From Gammaproteobacteria bacterium (GTDB taxonomy: Bacteria > Pseudomonadota > Gammaproteobacteria > SZUA-152), in contig JAUVNZ010000010.1 of NCBI GenBank assembly GCA_030599435.1, positions 1 to 14,975 on the forward strand: a stretch of DNA of 14,975 nucleotides, written 5' to 3'. How positions within the stretch are numbered: position 1 is the first letter of the stretch; every line of letters starts with the position of its first letter. Made by a program: the position numbers and the translations under genes. Below, piece after piece: positions 7,419 through 14,975 of the stretch. The notes below the pieces were generated by a model. The model had not been told where the DNA came from. It saw only the letters and a program-made list of their open reading frames with translations, and made no database searches.

Positions 7419-10273
7419 CGGCCAGGTACTATATGACCGTTATTGCTAATGCCTTAGCTATGGCCTTAACTATAGCTATAACTACAGCTGTACTTGTTTC
7501 CTGTGCATCCCCTCCGCCTGTTGACGAAGATCCAACCATTCAACAATTGGCTACACGTGCTGCAACAATTGAACCAACAGCATTGCCGCCCATGTCCAGG
7601 GAAGATGTGAGACGTACCTACGAAAGTTTGGCAAGTAGCACCAATAATAAAGCCTTGAAGGCGATCGCTTTGCAGCGCCTCGCTGACCTTGAACTGGAAA
7701 ACCAAAATGAAAAAATTGCTAAAGAAGCTGATAGCAGATCATTAGATAGTGAAATAAAACCAGTTGAAGCGACAGCTGCACTGGATCAAAAAAATCGTGG
7801 TAGTGCAATTCACCAGTACAAACGATTATTAAAGTTGTACCCTGACTATAAAGGTAACGACAAAGTTTTATACCAACTTGGAAGAGCTTATGAGCTTGAT
7901 GGAAACCTTGAAAAAACACTCGTTACGTTAACTACCTTAGTTAATAAATACCCAAATCAAAATAATATGGATGAACTTCAATTTCGACGGGGTGAAATAT
8001 TATTTGTATTTAAGGAATTTGAACAGGCTGAGAAGGCATACCAGGATGTCGTTAAAATAGGTGACGTAAGCCCATATTATGAGCGGGCAATGTTTAAACA
8101 CGGTTGGTCAGTGTTCAAGCAAGGCGATACTAAAAGATCGCTCCAATCTTATTTTGTAGTATTAGATCGTAGTTTTTCAGGTGGCCGAAAGATTTCAGAT
8201 TTTTCACGCAGTGAACTGGAATTACTGGAAGATACAATGCGTATAGTTAGTCTTTCATTTTCATATCTTAAAGGTGTTGATTCCCTAGGTGATTATTTTA
8301 AGCGCACAAGCAGACGAACATATGAGTTCTATCTCTATGAACGTTTAGGTGAATTATATTTATCCCAGGGCCGAATTACTGATGCGGCTAATACTTTCTT
8401 CAAATTTGTAGAATGGTTTCCAAACCACCGGCAATCACCTTTGTTCCTTGTAAAGTTAATCGATATATACAAACAAAGTGGCCATACCAAGGAGTTATTG
8501 CTCGCAAAGGCTGATCTGGTAACAATTTATGGTATAGGGGCTGATTTCTGGAAAAAACATGACAAACAATTAGAAAATCAACTTCTCCCACATATTAAGA
8601 AAAATCTTGATGATTTAACCGCTTACTACCATGCGCAGGCACAAAAGAGTAAAGCAACAAAAGATTACCGCGTTGCGGCACATTGGTATCGAACTTATGT
8701 TCATTCGTTCCCGAACGATCCAGCTACTCCGGGAAAAAATATGTTGTTAGCAGAAAGCTTGCAGGATAGTGGTGATATTTCAGCCGCCGCAACTGAATTT
8801 GAAAATACGGCTTATTTATATCCTCCACATGTAAAAAGTGCAGAAGCGGGGTATGCGGCATTGCTTGCACACAGAAAGTTGACCGAATCCCTGAAGGGTG
8901 TAAAAAAAGTTAAGCAACGCCGCGTGGCAATATTTAGCGGGAAACGTTTTGTGACGACATTCCCTAACGATAAACGTTCAGTAACTGTTATGTCTAAAGC
9001 AGCTGAGGAATTATTAGCGCTAAAGGATTATAAAAATGCAGTAGGTACGGCACATCATGTTATATCTAATATGCCCGCTGCAGATAAGAAATTACTACGG
9101 ATCAACTGGGCAATTATTGCAGAAGCAGAATTTGAGCTGGGACAATACCCTCAGGCTGAAATTGCAAGTTTAAGCCGATTGCAACTAGCTGACAAAAAAG
9201 ACAAGGATAAAAAGAAACATACAGAACGACTTGCAGCTGCAATATACAAACAAGGCGAACAGTCTCGCAGTATGGGTCAGCATCGAGAAGCCGCACAACA
9301 TTTTTTGCGTTTAGGAAAAGTGGTGCCAAATGCTTCTATCAGGGCGAATGCGGATTATGATGCCGCGGCTTCATTAGTTGCTGTTGAGGATTGGGCATTG
9401 GCTATCCCTGTTTTGAAATCATTTATCCAGCAATACCCTAAACATAAATTACGTGGTGGTGCGGATGAAAACCTGGCATTGGCGTATGAAAAAAGCGAAA
9501 ACTGGGCAAGAGCGGCCAGTGCGTACGAAGTTCTTTATCGAAATGAAAAAGACAGCAATAAAAAGCGCCTGATTTTATGGCAGACAGCTGAATACTATAA
9601 AAAGGCGAAGCGTACTGATGACGTAATAAAAACCTATAAGCTATATATCACGACTTATCCTCAGCCATTTGATGAAGCAATAGAAGCCCGTTTTCTACTG
9701 GCAACGATTTACGAGGAAAAAGGAAATAATGAATCACGTACTTACTGGTTGAAGGATATTATTGAAGCAGATAAAAAAGGAAAATCTACAGAACGTAGTA
9801 AATACCTTGCTGCGACTGCAGTGCTTGAATTATCCAGGCCGACGTATATCACCTATCGCAAGGTAAAATTAGTACAGCCCTTAAAGAAAAACTTGAAGAA
9901 AAAGAAAAAATTGATGCAGGAAAGCATTGAGGCTTACACGCAGGCATCGAATTATGGCATTGAGGCCGTGACAACGGCATCTACATACCGGATAGCAGAA
10001 ATATACAATGATTTTAGTCGTAGCCTGTTTGCTTCTGAACGACCTAAAGGTTTGTCAGCTGACGAACTGGAGCAGTACAATATTCTTCTTGAAGAGCAGG
10101 CATATCCATTTGAGGAAAAGGCCATTGAAATCCATGGGGTGAATGCGCTCCGTGCTTCAACCGGTATATATGATCGATGGGTAAAAGAAAGTTTTGCGGC
10201 ATTAACCACTTTAAACCCGGTTCGCTTTGACAAAGTAGAAAGAGGAGAACAACAAATCAATGCTATCAATTAA
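7415..10273 (+). CDS. large TPR lipoprotein
   Basis: 952 residues, starting in the ATGA overlap with the previous gene and preceded by GGAG at 7401-7404. The leader ends in a lipobox LVSC, with Cys30 followed by ASPPP, so the mature protein should be lipid-anchored; no Asp at +2 argues for transport to the outer membrane. TPR-like helix pairs fill most of the chain, for example AIHQYKRLLKLYPDYKGNDK, YQLGRAYELDGNLEKTLVTL, LGELYLSQGRITDAANTFFK, PVLKSFIQQYPKHKLRGGAD and ENLALAYEKSENWARAASAY. A lysine-rich patch (LKKNLKKKKKL) lies near residue 830. The last 100 residues are helical and acidic. This large size with repeats throughout suggests a scaffold reaching from the outer membrane into the periplasm, comparable to the TPR lipoprotein of Glt-like machines. 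Exact orthology cannot be settled by eye. It overlaps the next gene by 14 bases. Confidence 0.88.
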   Translation: MTARYYMTVIANALAMALTIAITTAVLVSCASPPPVDEDPTIQQLATRAATIEPTALPPMSREDVRRTYESLASSTNNKALKAIALQRLADLELENQNEKIAKEADSRSLDSEIKPVEATAALDQKNRGSAIHQYKRLLKLYPDYKGNDKVLYQLGRAYELDGNLEKTLVTLTTLVNKYPNQNNMDELQFRRGEILFVFKEFEQAEKAYQDVVKIGDVSPYYERAMFKHGWSVFKQGDTKRSLQSYFVVLDRSFSGGRKISDFSRSELELLEDTMRIVSLSFSYLKGVDSLGDYFKRTSRRTYEFYLYERLGELYLSQGRITDAANTFFKFVEWFPNHRQSPLFLVKLIDIYKQSGHTKELLLAKADLVTIYGIGADFWKKHDKQLENQLLPHIKKNLDDLTAYYHAQAQKSKATKDYRVAAHWYRTYVHSFPNDPATPGKNMLLAESLQDSGDISAAATEFENTAYLYPPHVKSAEAGYAALLAHRKLTESLKGVKKVKQRRVAIFSGKRFVTTFPNDKRSVTVMSKAAEELLALKDYKNAVGTAHHVISNMPAADKKLLRINWAIIAEAEFELGQYPQAEIASLSRLQLADKKDKDKKKHTERLAAAIYKQGEQSRSMGQHREAAQHFLRLGKVVPNASIRANADYDAAASLVAVEDWALAIPVLKSFIQQYPKHKLRGGADENLALAYEKSENWARAASAYEVLYRNEKDSNKKRLILWQTAEYYKKAKRTDDVIKTYKLYITTYPQPFDEAIEARFLLATIYEEKGNNESRTYWLKDIIEADKKGKSTERSKYLAATAVLELSRPTYITYRKVKLVQPLKKNLKKKKKLMQESIEAYTQASNYGIEAVTTASTYRIAEIYNDFSRSLFASERPKGLSADELEQYNILLEEQAYPFEEKAIEIHGVNALRASTGIYDRWVKESFAALTTLNPVRFDKVERGEQQINAIN

Positions 10274-10562
10274 ACATAATTATTATTTAAGGACTATTTT
10301 GTTGATAATGTTGTGTTGTCTGGTAATCCCGGCAAGCGCAGAAACTACGATGGAACTTGAAGAGGCTGAAATTACGGGAGCGCGAGAGTTACCAAAAGTT
10401 CTCTATATCGTCCCCTGGAAAAAAACGCGTCCTGATTCAGGCCCACTACCCATGCGTAGCTTAATCAATGAAGCGCTATCGCCCATTGATGTGGATGTTT
10501 TTAAGCGCCAGGTTCGTTATCACGAAATGATTGAATCATCTGCAGGAGCCGCTTCAAAGTAA
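10260..10562 (+). CDS. small exported protein with conserved-looking ELPKVLYIVPWKK motif, function unknown
   Basis: 100 residues; last gene of the operon. The ATG at 10260 lies inside the end of the TPR lipoprotein gene, with GAGGAG at 10242-10247 at a longish spacing of 12. A signal peptide (YYLRTILLIMLCCLVIPASA) is cleaved near residue 27. The mature 70 residues are acidic at the start (MELEEAEITGARE) and then contain ELPKVLYIVPWKK, a compact hydrophobic segment that looks like a conserved interaction motif, and a helix-like PMRSLINEALSPIDVDVFKR. I recall similar segments in small proteins near Glt-like gene sets but cannot name a family. Export, position and coupling support a role in the same envelope complex. 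After the stop codon the same frame stays open for another 30 codons to 10655. Confidence 0.75.
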   Translation: MLSIKHNYYLRTILLIMLCCLVIPASAETTMELEEAEITGARELPKVLYIVPWKKTRPDSGPLPMRSLINEALSPIDVDVFKRQVRYHEMIESSAGAASK

Positions 10563-10651
10563 AAGGCTCACGATAATAATCCGAAGAAAAATGAAGTTAG
10601 ACAGGTAAAAGAGACAGAAAGATATTCAGTCAACCAGACCGAAAATATTTT

Positions 10652-11176
10652 TTAGGTATTCAGATATTTTCGCCGTTCCCGTCGCGACATCTCACGCAGG
10701 AAAACGTGCCCACCAATTTCGCGAGTTACAATTTTAACTTTTGCCCAATAAGGGCTTGCCAGATCAGGTGCGTAGTAGTGCAAGGCACCATTGGTGATAT
10801 CCAGTGCTCCGCGCGAACGTGCAGGTAAGGACCAGTACTTGGTATAGATAAAAGCTGCGATTTGTTTTGCACGCTTCCAGGCTCGAAGTTCCCGTGGGCG
10901 GTCACTTTTGCCATCATGGGTCCAGCTGAACTGTTTACGCTGCCAGACAACATTACAAATAGTATTTGGATAGCGTTTGCTCTTAACGCGATGCATGGTT
11001 ACCAGGGCGATTGCTAACTGACCTGCTACAGGCTCACCACGAGCCTCAAAATAGACATTTTGCGCCAGACATTGCAGTTCTTTTTTATTGGAGACGGGGT
11101 TTTTGGCGGAAGCGACGCCGACCGTGAACAAATTGGCTATGAATATTACCAGTGACCAAAAGAGCAATACACGCAT
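10652..11176 (-). CDS. SleB/CwlJ-type cell wall hydrolase (Hydrolase_2 family)
   Basis: 174 residues, convergent with the big operon (89-base gap). The ATG at 11176 has AGGAA on the minus strand (plus coordinates 11183-11187). A signal peptide (MRVLLFWSLVIFIANLFTVG, cleavage after VASA at 24) exports it. The SleB-like catalytic domain fills the rest: CLAQNVYFEARGEP, with Glu44 the likely catalytic acid, then ALVTMHRVKSKRYPNTICNV, QFSWTHDGKSD and ALHYYAP near the end. The family cleaves peptidoglycan, acting as a lytic transglycosylase or amidase-like enzyme in spore-formers and in a house-keeping role in Gram-negatives. No separate peptidoglycan-binding domain is present, so this is the minimal form. 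It could locally open the wall for the neighbouring envelope complex, but that link rests on proximity and a shared operator motif only. Confidence 0.9.
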   Translation of the reverse strand: MRVLLFWSLVIFIANLFTVGVASAKNPVSNKKELQCLAQNVYFEARGEPVAGQLAIALVTMHRVKSKRYPNTICNVVWQRKQFSWTHDGKSDRPRELRAWKRAKQIAAFIYTKYWSLPARSRGALDITNGALHYYAPDLASPYWAKVKIVTREIGGHVFLREMSRRERRKYLNT

Positions 11177-11205
11177 GAAAAATTCCTGGTGGCTAATGCT
11201 GCTTC

Positions 11206-11221
11206 TGTGAACCTGGTCACA
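11206..11221. promoter_or_regulatory. second CRP/Vfr-type operator, over the hydrolase promoter
   Basis: TGTGAACCTGGTCACA repeats the perfect TGTGA-N6-TCACA architecture of the site at 1231-1246. It begins on the last base of the proposed -10 box of the hydrolase promoter and covers the expected start point near 11214. At that position a bound CRP-like regulator would be expected to block rather than activate transcription. Confidence 0.6.
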
Positions 11222-11249
11222 TAATAAAGCAAAAGTTTGAATTAACCAA
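11221..11249 (-). promoter_or_regulatory. sigma70-like promoter for the SleB-type hydrolase gene
   Basis: On the minus strand TTGGTT (11244-11249) and TATTAT (11221-11226) are separated by 17 bases, giving a start near 11214 and a leader of about 38 bases before the ATG. Upstream (11250-11406) is AT-rich sequence. It contains an isolated minus-strand TATAAT (11322-11327) without a fitting -35 box, and nothing else I can support, including no clear terminator for fbpB. Confidence 0.5.
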
Positions 11250-11406
11250 CTAAAGAGTTATGTAATTGTGCTCAAAAAGTGATCAAAATGCAAGTTCTCT
11301 AATATACTATAAGAAGAATTCATTATACCTAATAATGATAAAATTAGTAGCTATTTACCAATACGAAATTGCCTTAAACGTGAAAAATGATTGAATTATG
11401 ATGGGG

Positions 11407-13026
11407 TTATGAGGCTGATGAGGTGGTTGTGGTTTTACTCTTCATCATGATCCATAACACTGGCAAGGTGCCTATTACGAGCATCAGGGCAGCAGGAGCG
11501 GCCAATTCAAGCATTTCCTCGCTGGCCTCAATCCAGATCCGAACCGGCAGAGTATCGAATCCAGTGGGCCGCAGAATCAATGTTGCGGGCAATTCCTTAA
11601 GGGTATCGATAAATACCAGCACCCATGCTGTGGCCATGCCGCCGCGAATCATAGGCAAAACAACTCGCCAGAGGTTTTCAAGCGGCCCGGCCCCCAGGCT
11701 TCTGCCCATTTGTTCTATCGAGGGAGTGAGCTGGGCCATGGCAGCATCCTGTGTTTGAACGGCAAGCGGTAGAAAACGAATCACAACAGCGATAACCAGT
11801 GCGGCTAGTCCTCCATATAGAATGGGAAGTTGAGACAGTAAAACGCTGATAATTCCTAATGCGATAACAGGTCCCGGTAATACGAAACCCACGCTAGAAA
11901 GTTGCAGTAACGTCTGGCTTCCAAGGGAACGGCGGCGGGCATTGTAGAAAGCGACGGGCAGGGCCGCGAAAACTGCCAGCGTTGCCGCGATGCATGCGAC
12001 CAAAAGTGAGTTTCCCGTGTAGATCCAGAAGTCAGAATTTATAAGACCCTGTGTCCAGGATTCCCAGCTCCAGCTCAGCATCCAGGCAATCGGCAGACCA
12101 AATGCCAACAGTGTAATAAATCCTAGCCACAACCAGATCATGGATGTTTCAAAGTTTGAGGCCTGCTGTTTGGGTTGTTGTCGTGACTGACGTGCCGAAT
12201 AGTATTGTTGACGTTGTCGAAAAAATCTTTCCAATACCAGAAAGGTAAGGCTGAGCATAACCAGAATCATTGATAAACCAGCTGCAGCTTGATAATCGAA
12301 ACGACCGCTCATTTGTAAATAAATGCTCAGAGTAAATGTCTGGAATCGCAACATACTCACGGCGCCAAAATCAGACAGTACATGCAATACAACCACGGCA
12401 AGACCGGCAGCAATTGCCGGGCGCAACAGTGGCAAGTTGATTCGCCAGAAAACTTCTACGGATGAGGCCCCCTGAATGCGCGCTGCCTCTTCCAGTGTTC
12501 GGGTAGATTGTGACAATGCTGTACGTGCCAATAGAAAGACGTAGGAAAATCCAGCGAGTGAAAGTACTAAAGTCACCCCCCAGATGTTGTATAAATCAGG
12601 AATAGAATTTTCGTTTCCTGTTAACAGAATCCATAACTGTCCAAGCCAGCCTTCAGGCTCGAGTAGACTGGTGTAGATGTGTGCGAATACATAGGTCGGT
12701 ATGGTGAGCGGTAATATCATTAACCATACGGCAAGTTTACGACCGGGGAATTCGCGACGGCTAATCCACCAGGCGCTGGAGACACCCAGAGTGACGCATC
12801 CAATGGAAACAAGAACAGCGAGGGAGAGAGTGTTTTGTAATAACTCAGGTAAGCGACTGCTCCATAAACCTAACCATTGCGTTGCCGATAATTGCAGGCT
12901 GTTATAGATAACAAACAACAGCGGGATGATTGCCAGCGTAACGACCAGCGTCGCAAGCCCCCCCAGGGAGGTAAAACGTTTTCCTGGATTTAGATATCCA
13001 ATTAGTGGGCTTATTATTACTGCCAA
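11407..13026 (-). CDS. fbpB: Fe(III) ABC transporter permease, fused two-domain FbpB type
   Basis: 539 residues with about twelve hydrophobic segments. It forms the inner-membrane channel for ferric iron delivered by the periplasmic protein encoded 39 bases upstream. Two permease domains lie in tandem, each with an ATPase-docking EAA loop: EEAARIQGASSVEVFWRINL (residues about 179-198) and EQMGRSLGAGPLENLWRVVL (about 438-457). This duplicated form and length are typical of FbpB/HitB proteins. A hydrophilic glutamine-rich linker (about 270-292) separates the halves. The start appears to be TTG at 13026: upstream the frame meets a TAA with no ATG or GTG between, and no strong ribosome site is seen, so coupling to fbpA is likely. 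No ATPase gene follows; the next gene on this strand is the wall hydrolase. Confidence 0.92.
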   Translation of the reverse strand: MAVIISPLIGYLNPGKRFTSLGGLATLVVTLAIIPLLFVIYNSLQLSATQWLGLWSSRLPELLQNTLSLAVLVSIGCVTLGVSSAWWISRREFPGRKLAVWLMILPLTIPTYVFAHIYTSLLEPEGWLGQLWILLTGNENSIPDLYNIWGVTLVLSLAGFSYVFLLARTALSQSTRTLEEAARIQGASSVEVFWRINLPLLRPAIAAGLAVVVLHVLSDFGAVSMLRFQTFTLSIYLQMSGRFDYQAAAGLSMILVMLSLTFLVLERFFRQRQQYYSARQSRQQPKQQASNFETSMIWLWLGFITLLAFGLPIAWMLSWSWESWTQGLINSDFWIYTGNSLLVACIAATLAVFAALPVAFYNARRRSLGSQTLLQLSSVGFVLPGPVIALGIISVLLSQLPILYGGLAALVIAVVIRFLPLAVQTQDAAMAQLTPSIEQMGRSLGAGPLENLWRVVLPMIRGGMATAWVLVFIDTLKELPATLILRPTGFDTLPVRIWIEASEEMLELAAPAALMLVIGTLPVLWIMMKSKTTTTSSAS

Positions 13027-13065
13027 GATTGGTTCGCTATTGTCTGTGTAGTGAGCATCGATTTT

Positions 13066-14082
13066 TTAAGGCATGCCGACCTGTTCAATTAGATCGATGG
13101 TTTCATTTCGGTGCTCACCTAGTTCAACCATGGGTACATATGCAACTCTATAACTACCTGCTGGCGGTACGTCAGCATGGGCAGCAACACCTTCTCGGGT
13201 GGGGTATTCTTTATTCACTTCAGCAAATTGTTTTTGACCTTTTTCAGAGATCAGGAAGGCCACAAGTTTTTCAGCCACGCTGGATTGTTTAGTATGTTTG
13301 CTTATCGCAATACCAGCCACGTTCCAGGCAACGCCCATTCCATTCTTACCCTGGTCAGGTAGTACAATTTTGATGGGGGCATCCGGGTGTTTGTTTAGGT
13401 GACGATAAATATAATAGTGGTTAACCAACCCAACTTGTTTTTTACCTCGGGCAACGGCTTTTACAATCTTGCTGTGTTTATTAAAAACATGACCATCGAC
13501 ATTAGCCTTCATGCCTTTGAGCCATTGGCGTGTTTTTTCTTTGCCAACGGACTCCATGTAAACCGTTACCCCAGCAATGTAACTGCCATTGGTGCTGTTG
13601 GTGATGCCAAGTTTTCCTTTTAGTGATGAATCTGCAAGATCGAAAACCGAGAGGTTTTTGTTTGCCCATGGCCCGTTAGTATTGACGACTAAAACACGAG
13701 CTCGGGCAGACAGACCAACCCAGGTGTTATCCGGGGCGCGAAGCGTGGCTTTAACGGGTGAGACCAGGGAGTCGTTCATGGGCTGGAACAGACCCCAGTC
13801 ACTGCCACGTTGCAATGTGCCAGCATCGTTGCTCAGAAAAAGGTCGGCGTCGGTTCGGTTAGCTTCTACTTTCAATTTATTGAGTAAGGCGGTTGATTTG
13901 CCGGTGTGTAGAGTGACCTTAATTCCAGTCTGGCGGGTAAATTCAGCGATGACCGGTTTAACGAACTTGTCGCTGCGTCCGGAGTAGATCACCAGGTTTT
14001 CGCTGGCGAATGACGCAGTCGTCTGGAAAATAGAGAAAATCAGGGGGATTAAAGATATTAGTAGATACTTATAAGCTTTCAT
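13066..14082 (-). CDS. fbpA: periplasmic Fe(III)-binding protein of an ABC importer (FbpA/FutA type)
   Basis: 338 residues. A signal peptide (about 1-26, ending TTASFA) precedes the mature start ENLVIYSGRSDKFVKPVI, the classic opening of ferric-binding proteins. Family motifs include TGKSTALLNKLKVE, ADLFLSNDAGTLQR and GLSARARVLVVNT. The GLVNHYYIYR segment carries the paired tyrosines (Tyr223, Tyr224) that coordinate ferric iron. The rest (GVAWNVAGIAISKHTKQSSV, then FLISEKGQKQFAEVNKEYP) fits the second lobe. Length is normal. Only a weak ribosome site precedes the ATG at 14082. Transcription starts from a promoter buried in a Fur box about 30 bases upstream, so expression is expected under iron limitation together with fbpB. 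Confidence 0.95.
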   Translation of the reverse strand: MKAYKYLLISLIPLIFSIFQTTASFASENLVIYSGRSDKFVKPVIAEFTRQTGIKVTLHTGKSTALLNKLKVEANRTDADLFLSNDAGTLQRGSDWGLFQPMNDSLVSPVKATLRAPDNTWVGLSARARVLVVNTNGPWANKNLSVFDLADSSLKGKLGITNSTNGSYIAGVTVYMESVGKEKTRQWLKGMKANVDGHVFNKHSKIVKAVARGKKQVGLVNHYYIYRHLNKHPDAPIKIVLPDQGKNGMGVAWNVAGIAISKHTKQSSVAEKLVAFLISEKGQKQFAEVNKEYPTREGVAAHADVPPAGSYRVAYVPMVELGEHRNETIDLIEQVGMP

Positions 14083-14114
14083 AACAATATTACCGAGGGT
14101 TGTGGGACTTGTTG

Positions 14115-14137
14115 TAAATGATAATGATTATCATTTA
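14115..14137. promoter_or_regulatory. Fur box controlling fbpAB
   Basis: A perfect 11-1-11 inverted repeat (arm TAAATGATAAT, centre base G, complementary arm) that contains the GATAATGATTATCATT core of the Fur consensus. It covers the -10 box and spacer of the fbpA promoter, as expected for iron-dependent repression. The antiporter gene on its other side runs in the same direction and ends at 14192, so the site serves fbpAB only. Confidence 0.93.
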
Positions 14138-14146
14138 GAAAGTCAA
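14118..14146 (-). promoter_or_regulatory. sigma70-like promoter of fbpAB
   Basis: On the minus strand TTGACT (14141-14146) and TATCAT (14118-14123) are separated by exactly 17 bases; each differs from consensus at one position. The start would be near 14111, giving a leader of about 28 bases before the fbpA ATG. Confidence 0.75.
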
Positions 14147-14191
14147 GGCCACAAGTAATATATGGTTTTACGTGCTAACAAGTAAGGTAAA

Positions 14192-14975
14192 TCATGCCTT
14201 TAAAGCCTTTACTAATCGCCCAATGGTTAGGCCCTGTACCAGAATAGAGAACACCACAATCACATATGTGATGGCCAGAATGACATCCCGTGCTTCTCCC
14301 GGTGGCAGCGATAATGCCAGAGCGACAGAAATACCACCACGCAGACCACCCCAGGTAAGTATTTTTACAGCACCGGGGGTGAACTGACGTTTTTTCCTCA
14401 TAAGGCTAATTGGCAGACCCACACTGATAAAACGTGCAATCAGAATTAGCGGAATTAACAGGAAGGAGACCAGAAGCACATCGCTTGTAAAGGGAAGGAT
14501 CAATACCTCTAATCCGATAAGTACAAACAAAACCGCATTTAAAATTTCATCAATGAGTTCCCAGAAGGTATCAAGATGTTCCCGGGTATGGTCAGACATG
14601 CCAAAGGCGCGTCCATGGTTGCCAATAAGTAAGCCGGCAACCACAACGGCAATCGGCCCAGACACGTGAATCGCACTGGCTAGCGCATAACCGCCCATTA
14701 CCAGGGCCAGTGTTAACAGGATTTCTACCTGATAATTGTCCACCTGTTTAAGCAGTTGATAGGTGAGCCAGCCAATGGCAAAGCCAAACACCACGCCACC
14801 GACCGCCTCTTCCATAAAGATCAACAGGATGTGACCCGCAGTCACCTCATGGCCGCCAGTTGCAATACCGAGAAGAACAATAAACACGACCACAGCAACA
14901 CCATCATTAAATAATGATTCGCCAGCAATTTTGGTTTCCAGTGTTTTGGGTGCGTTAGCGGATTTAAGGATCCCC
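14192..14975 (-). CDS. CPA1-type Na+/H+ antiporter, C-terminal part (5' end outside window)
   Basis: The frame stays open to the right edge: before the GTG at 14893 come in-frame residues ILKSANAPKTLETKIAG and ESLFNDGVA (ESLFNDG encoded at 14900-14920), so that GTG is internal. About 261 C-terminal residues are seen. ESLFNDG carries the membrane-embedded Asn-Asp pair used for cation/proton exchange in the CPA1 (NhaP-like) family. Later helices include GPIAVVVAGLLIGNHGRAFG, the arginine-containing WGGLRGGISVALALSLP near the end, and VILAITYVIVVFSILVQGLT. The chain stops shortly after GRLVKALKA, so there is no long cytoplasmic C-terminal domain. It exports Na+ (or K+) in exchange for protons across the inner membrane. 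It lies upstream of fbpA in the same direction, separated by the Fur-controlled promoter, so it is probably a separate unit. Confidence 0.92.
   Translation of the reverse strand, partial: GILKSANAPKTLETKIAGESLFNDGVAVVVFIVLLGIATGGHEVTAGHILLIFMEEAVGGVVFGFAIGWLTYQLLKQVDNYQVEILLTLALVMGGYALASAIHVSGPIAVVVAGLLIGNHGRAFGMSDHTREHLDTFWELIDEILNAVLFVLIGLEVLILPFTSDVLLVSFLLIPLILIARFISVGLPISLMRKKRQFTPGAVKILTWGGLRGGISVALALSLPPGEARDVILAITYVIVVFSILVQGLTIGRLVKALKA

Noticed and set aside
10640..10672. Inverted repeat CGAAAATAT / ATATTTTCG between the convergent units
   Set aside because: The stem is AT-rich with a 15-base loop, one arm lies inside the hydrolase gene, and neither strand has a following T-run, so a terminator cannot be claimed.
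11281..11310. TGATCA and TATACT elements in the hydrolase-fbpB gap, possibly FNR or promoter sequence
   Set aside because: The TTGAT-N4-ATCAA pattern is not met, and a plus-strand promoter would run into the antisense of fbpB.
13589..13987. 132-codon plus-strand ORF opposite fbpA
   Set aside because: Shadow of the well-supported fbpA gene; no ribosome site and no domain.
14260..14271. Palindrome TCACATATGTGA
   Set aside because: Half-sites are in the wrong orientation and spacing for CRP, and it lies inside the antiporter gene.

Overview
The window looks like chromosomal DNA of a free-living gammaproteobacterium. The evidence is a CRP-type operator, a Fur box over a sigma70-like promoter, an FbpAB-type iron importer, a SleB-type wall hydrolase, and a periplasm/outer-membrane operon of gammaproteobacterial type. 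The genus cannot be fixed from the sequence. No tRNA, rRNA, CRISPR array, transposase or phage gene was seen.

Layout. (1) 1-1069, plus strand: the 3' end of a gene for a large secreted c-type-haem protein, probably HzsA-related. (2) 1070-1327: an intergenic region with a perfect TGTGA-N6-TCACA palindrome. (3) 1328-10562, plus strand: a tightly packed nine-gene operon whose products all appear to be exported. They are an SH3/beta-barrel protein, a second small beta-barrel protein, a TlpA-like thioredoxin, a DUF4266 lipoprotein, a DUF3570 barrel, a coiled-coil/beta protein, two long TPR proteins (the second a lipoprotein) and a 100-residue exported protein. (4) 10652-11176, minus strand: a SleB/CwlJ-type hydrolase with its own promoter, over which lies a second perfect TGTGA-N6-TCACA palindrome. 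(5) 11407-14082, minus strand: fbpB and fbpA, transcribed from a promoter covered by a near-ideal Fur box; no ATPase gene adjoins them. (6) 14192-14975, minus strand: the C-terminal part of a CPA1-type Na+/H+ antiporter that runs off the right edge.

The nine-gene operon is the most interesting part. It joins two sets of genes: small outer-membrane barrels plus long TPR proteins, which recall the non-motor parts of the myxobacterial Agl-Glt envelope machine and its non-gliding proteobacterial relatives, and a TlpA/DUF4266/DUF3570 cassette. Adjacent gaps are at most 24 bases and several genes overlap, so they are probably co-translated. I infer an envelope-spanning assembly with a thiol-redox or metal-related component. 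Its function is unknown, and no proton-channel motor (TolQ/TolR type) or ApbE gene is present in the window.
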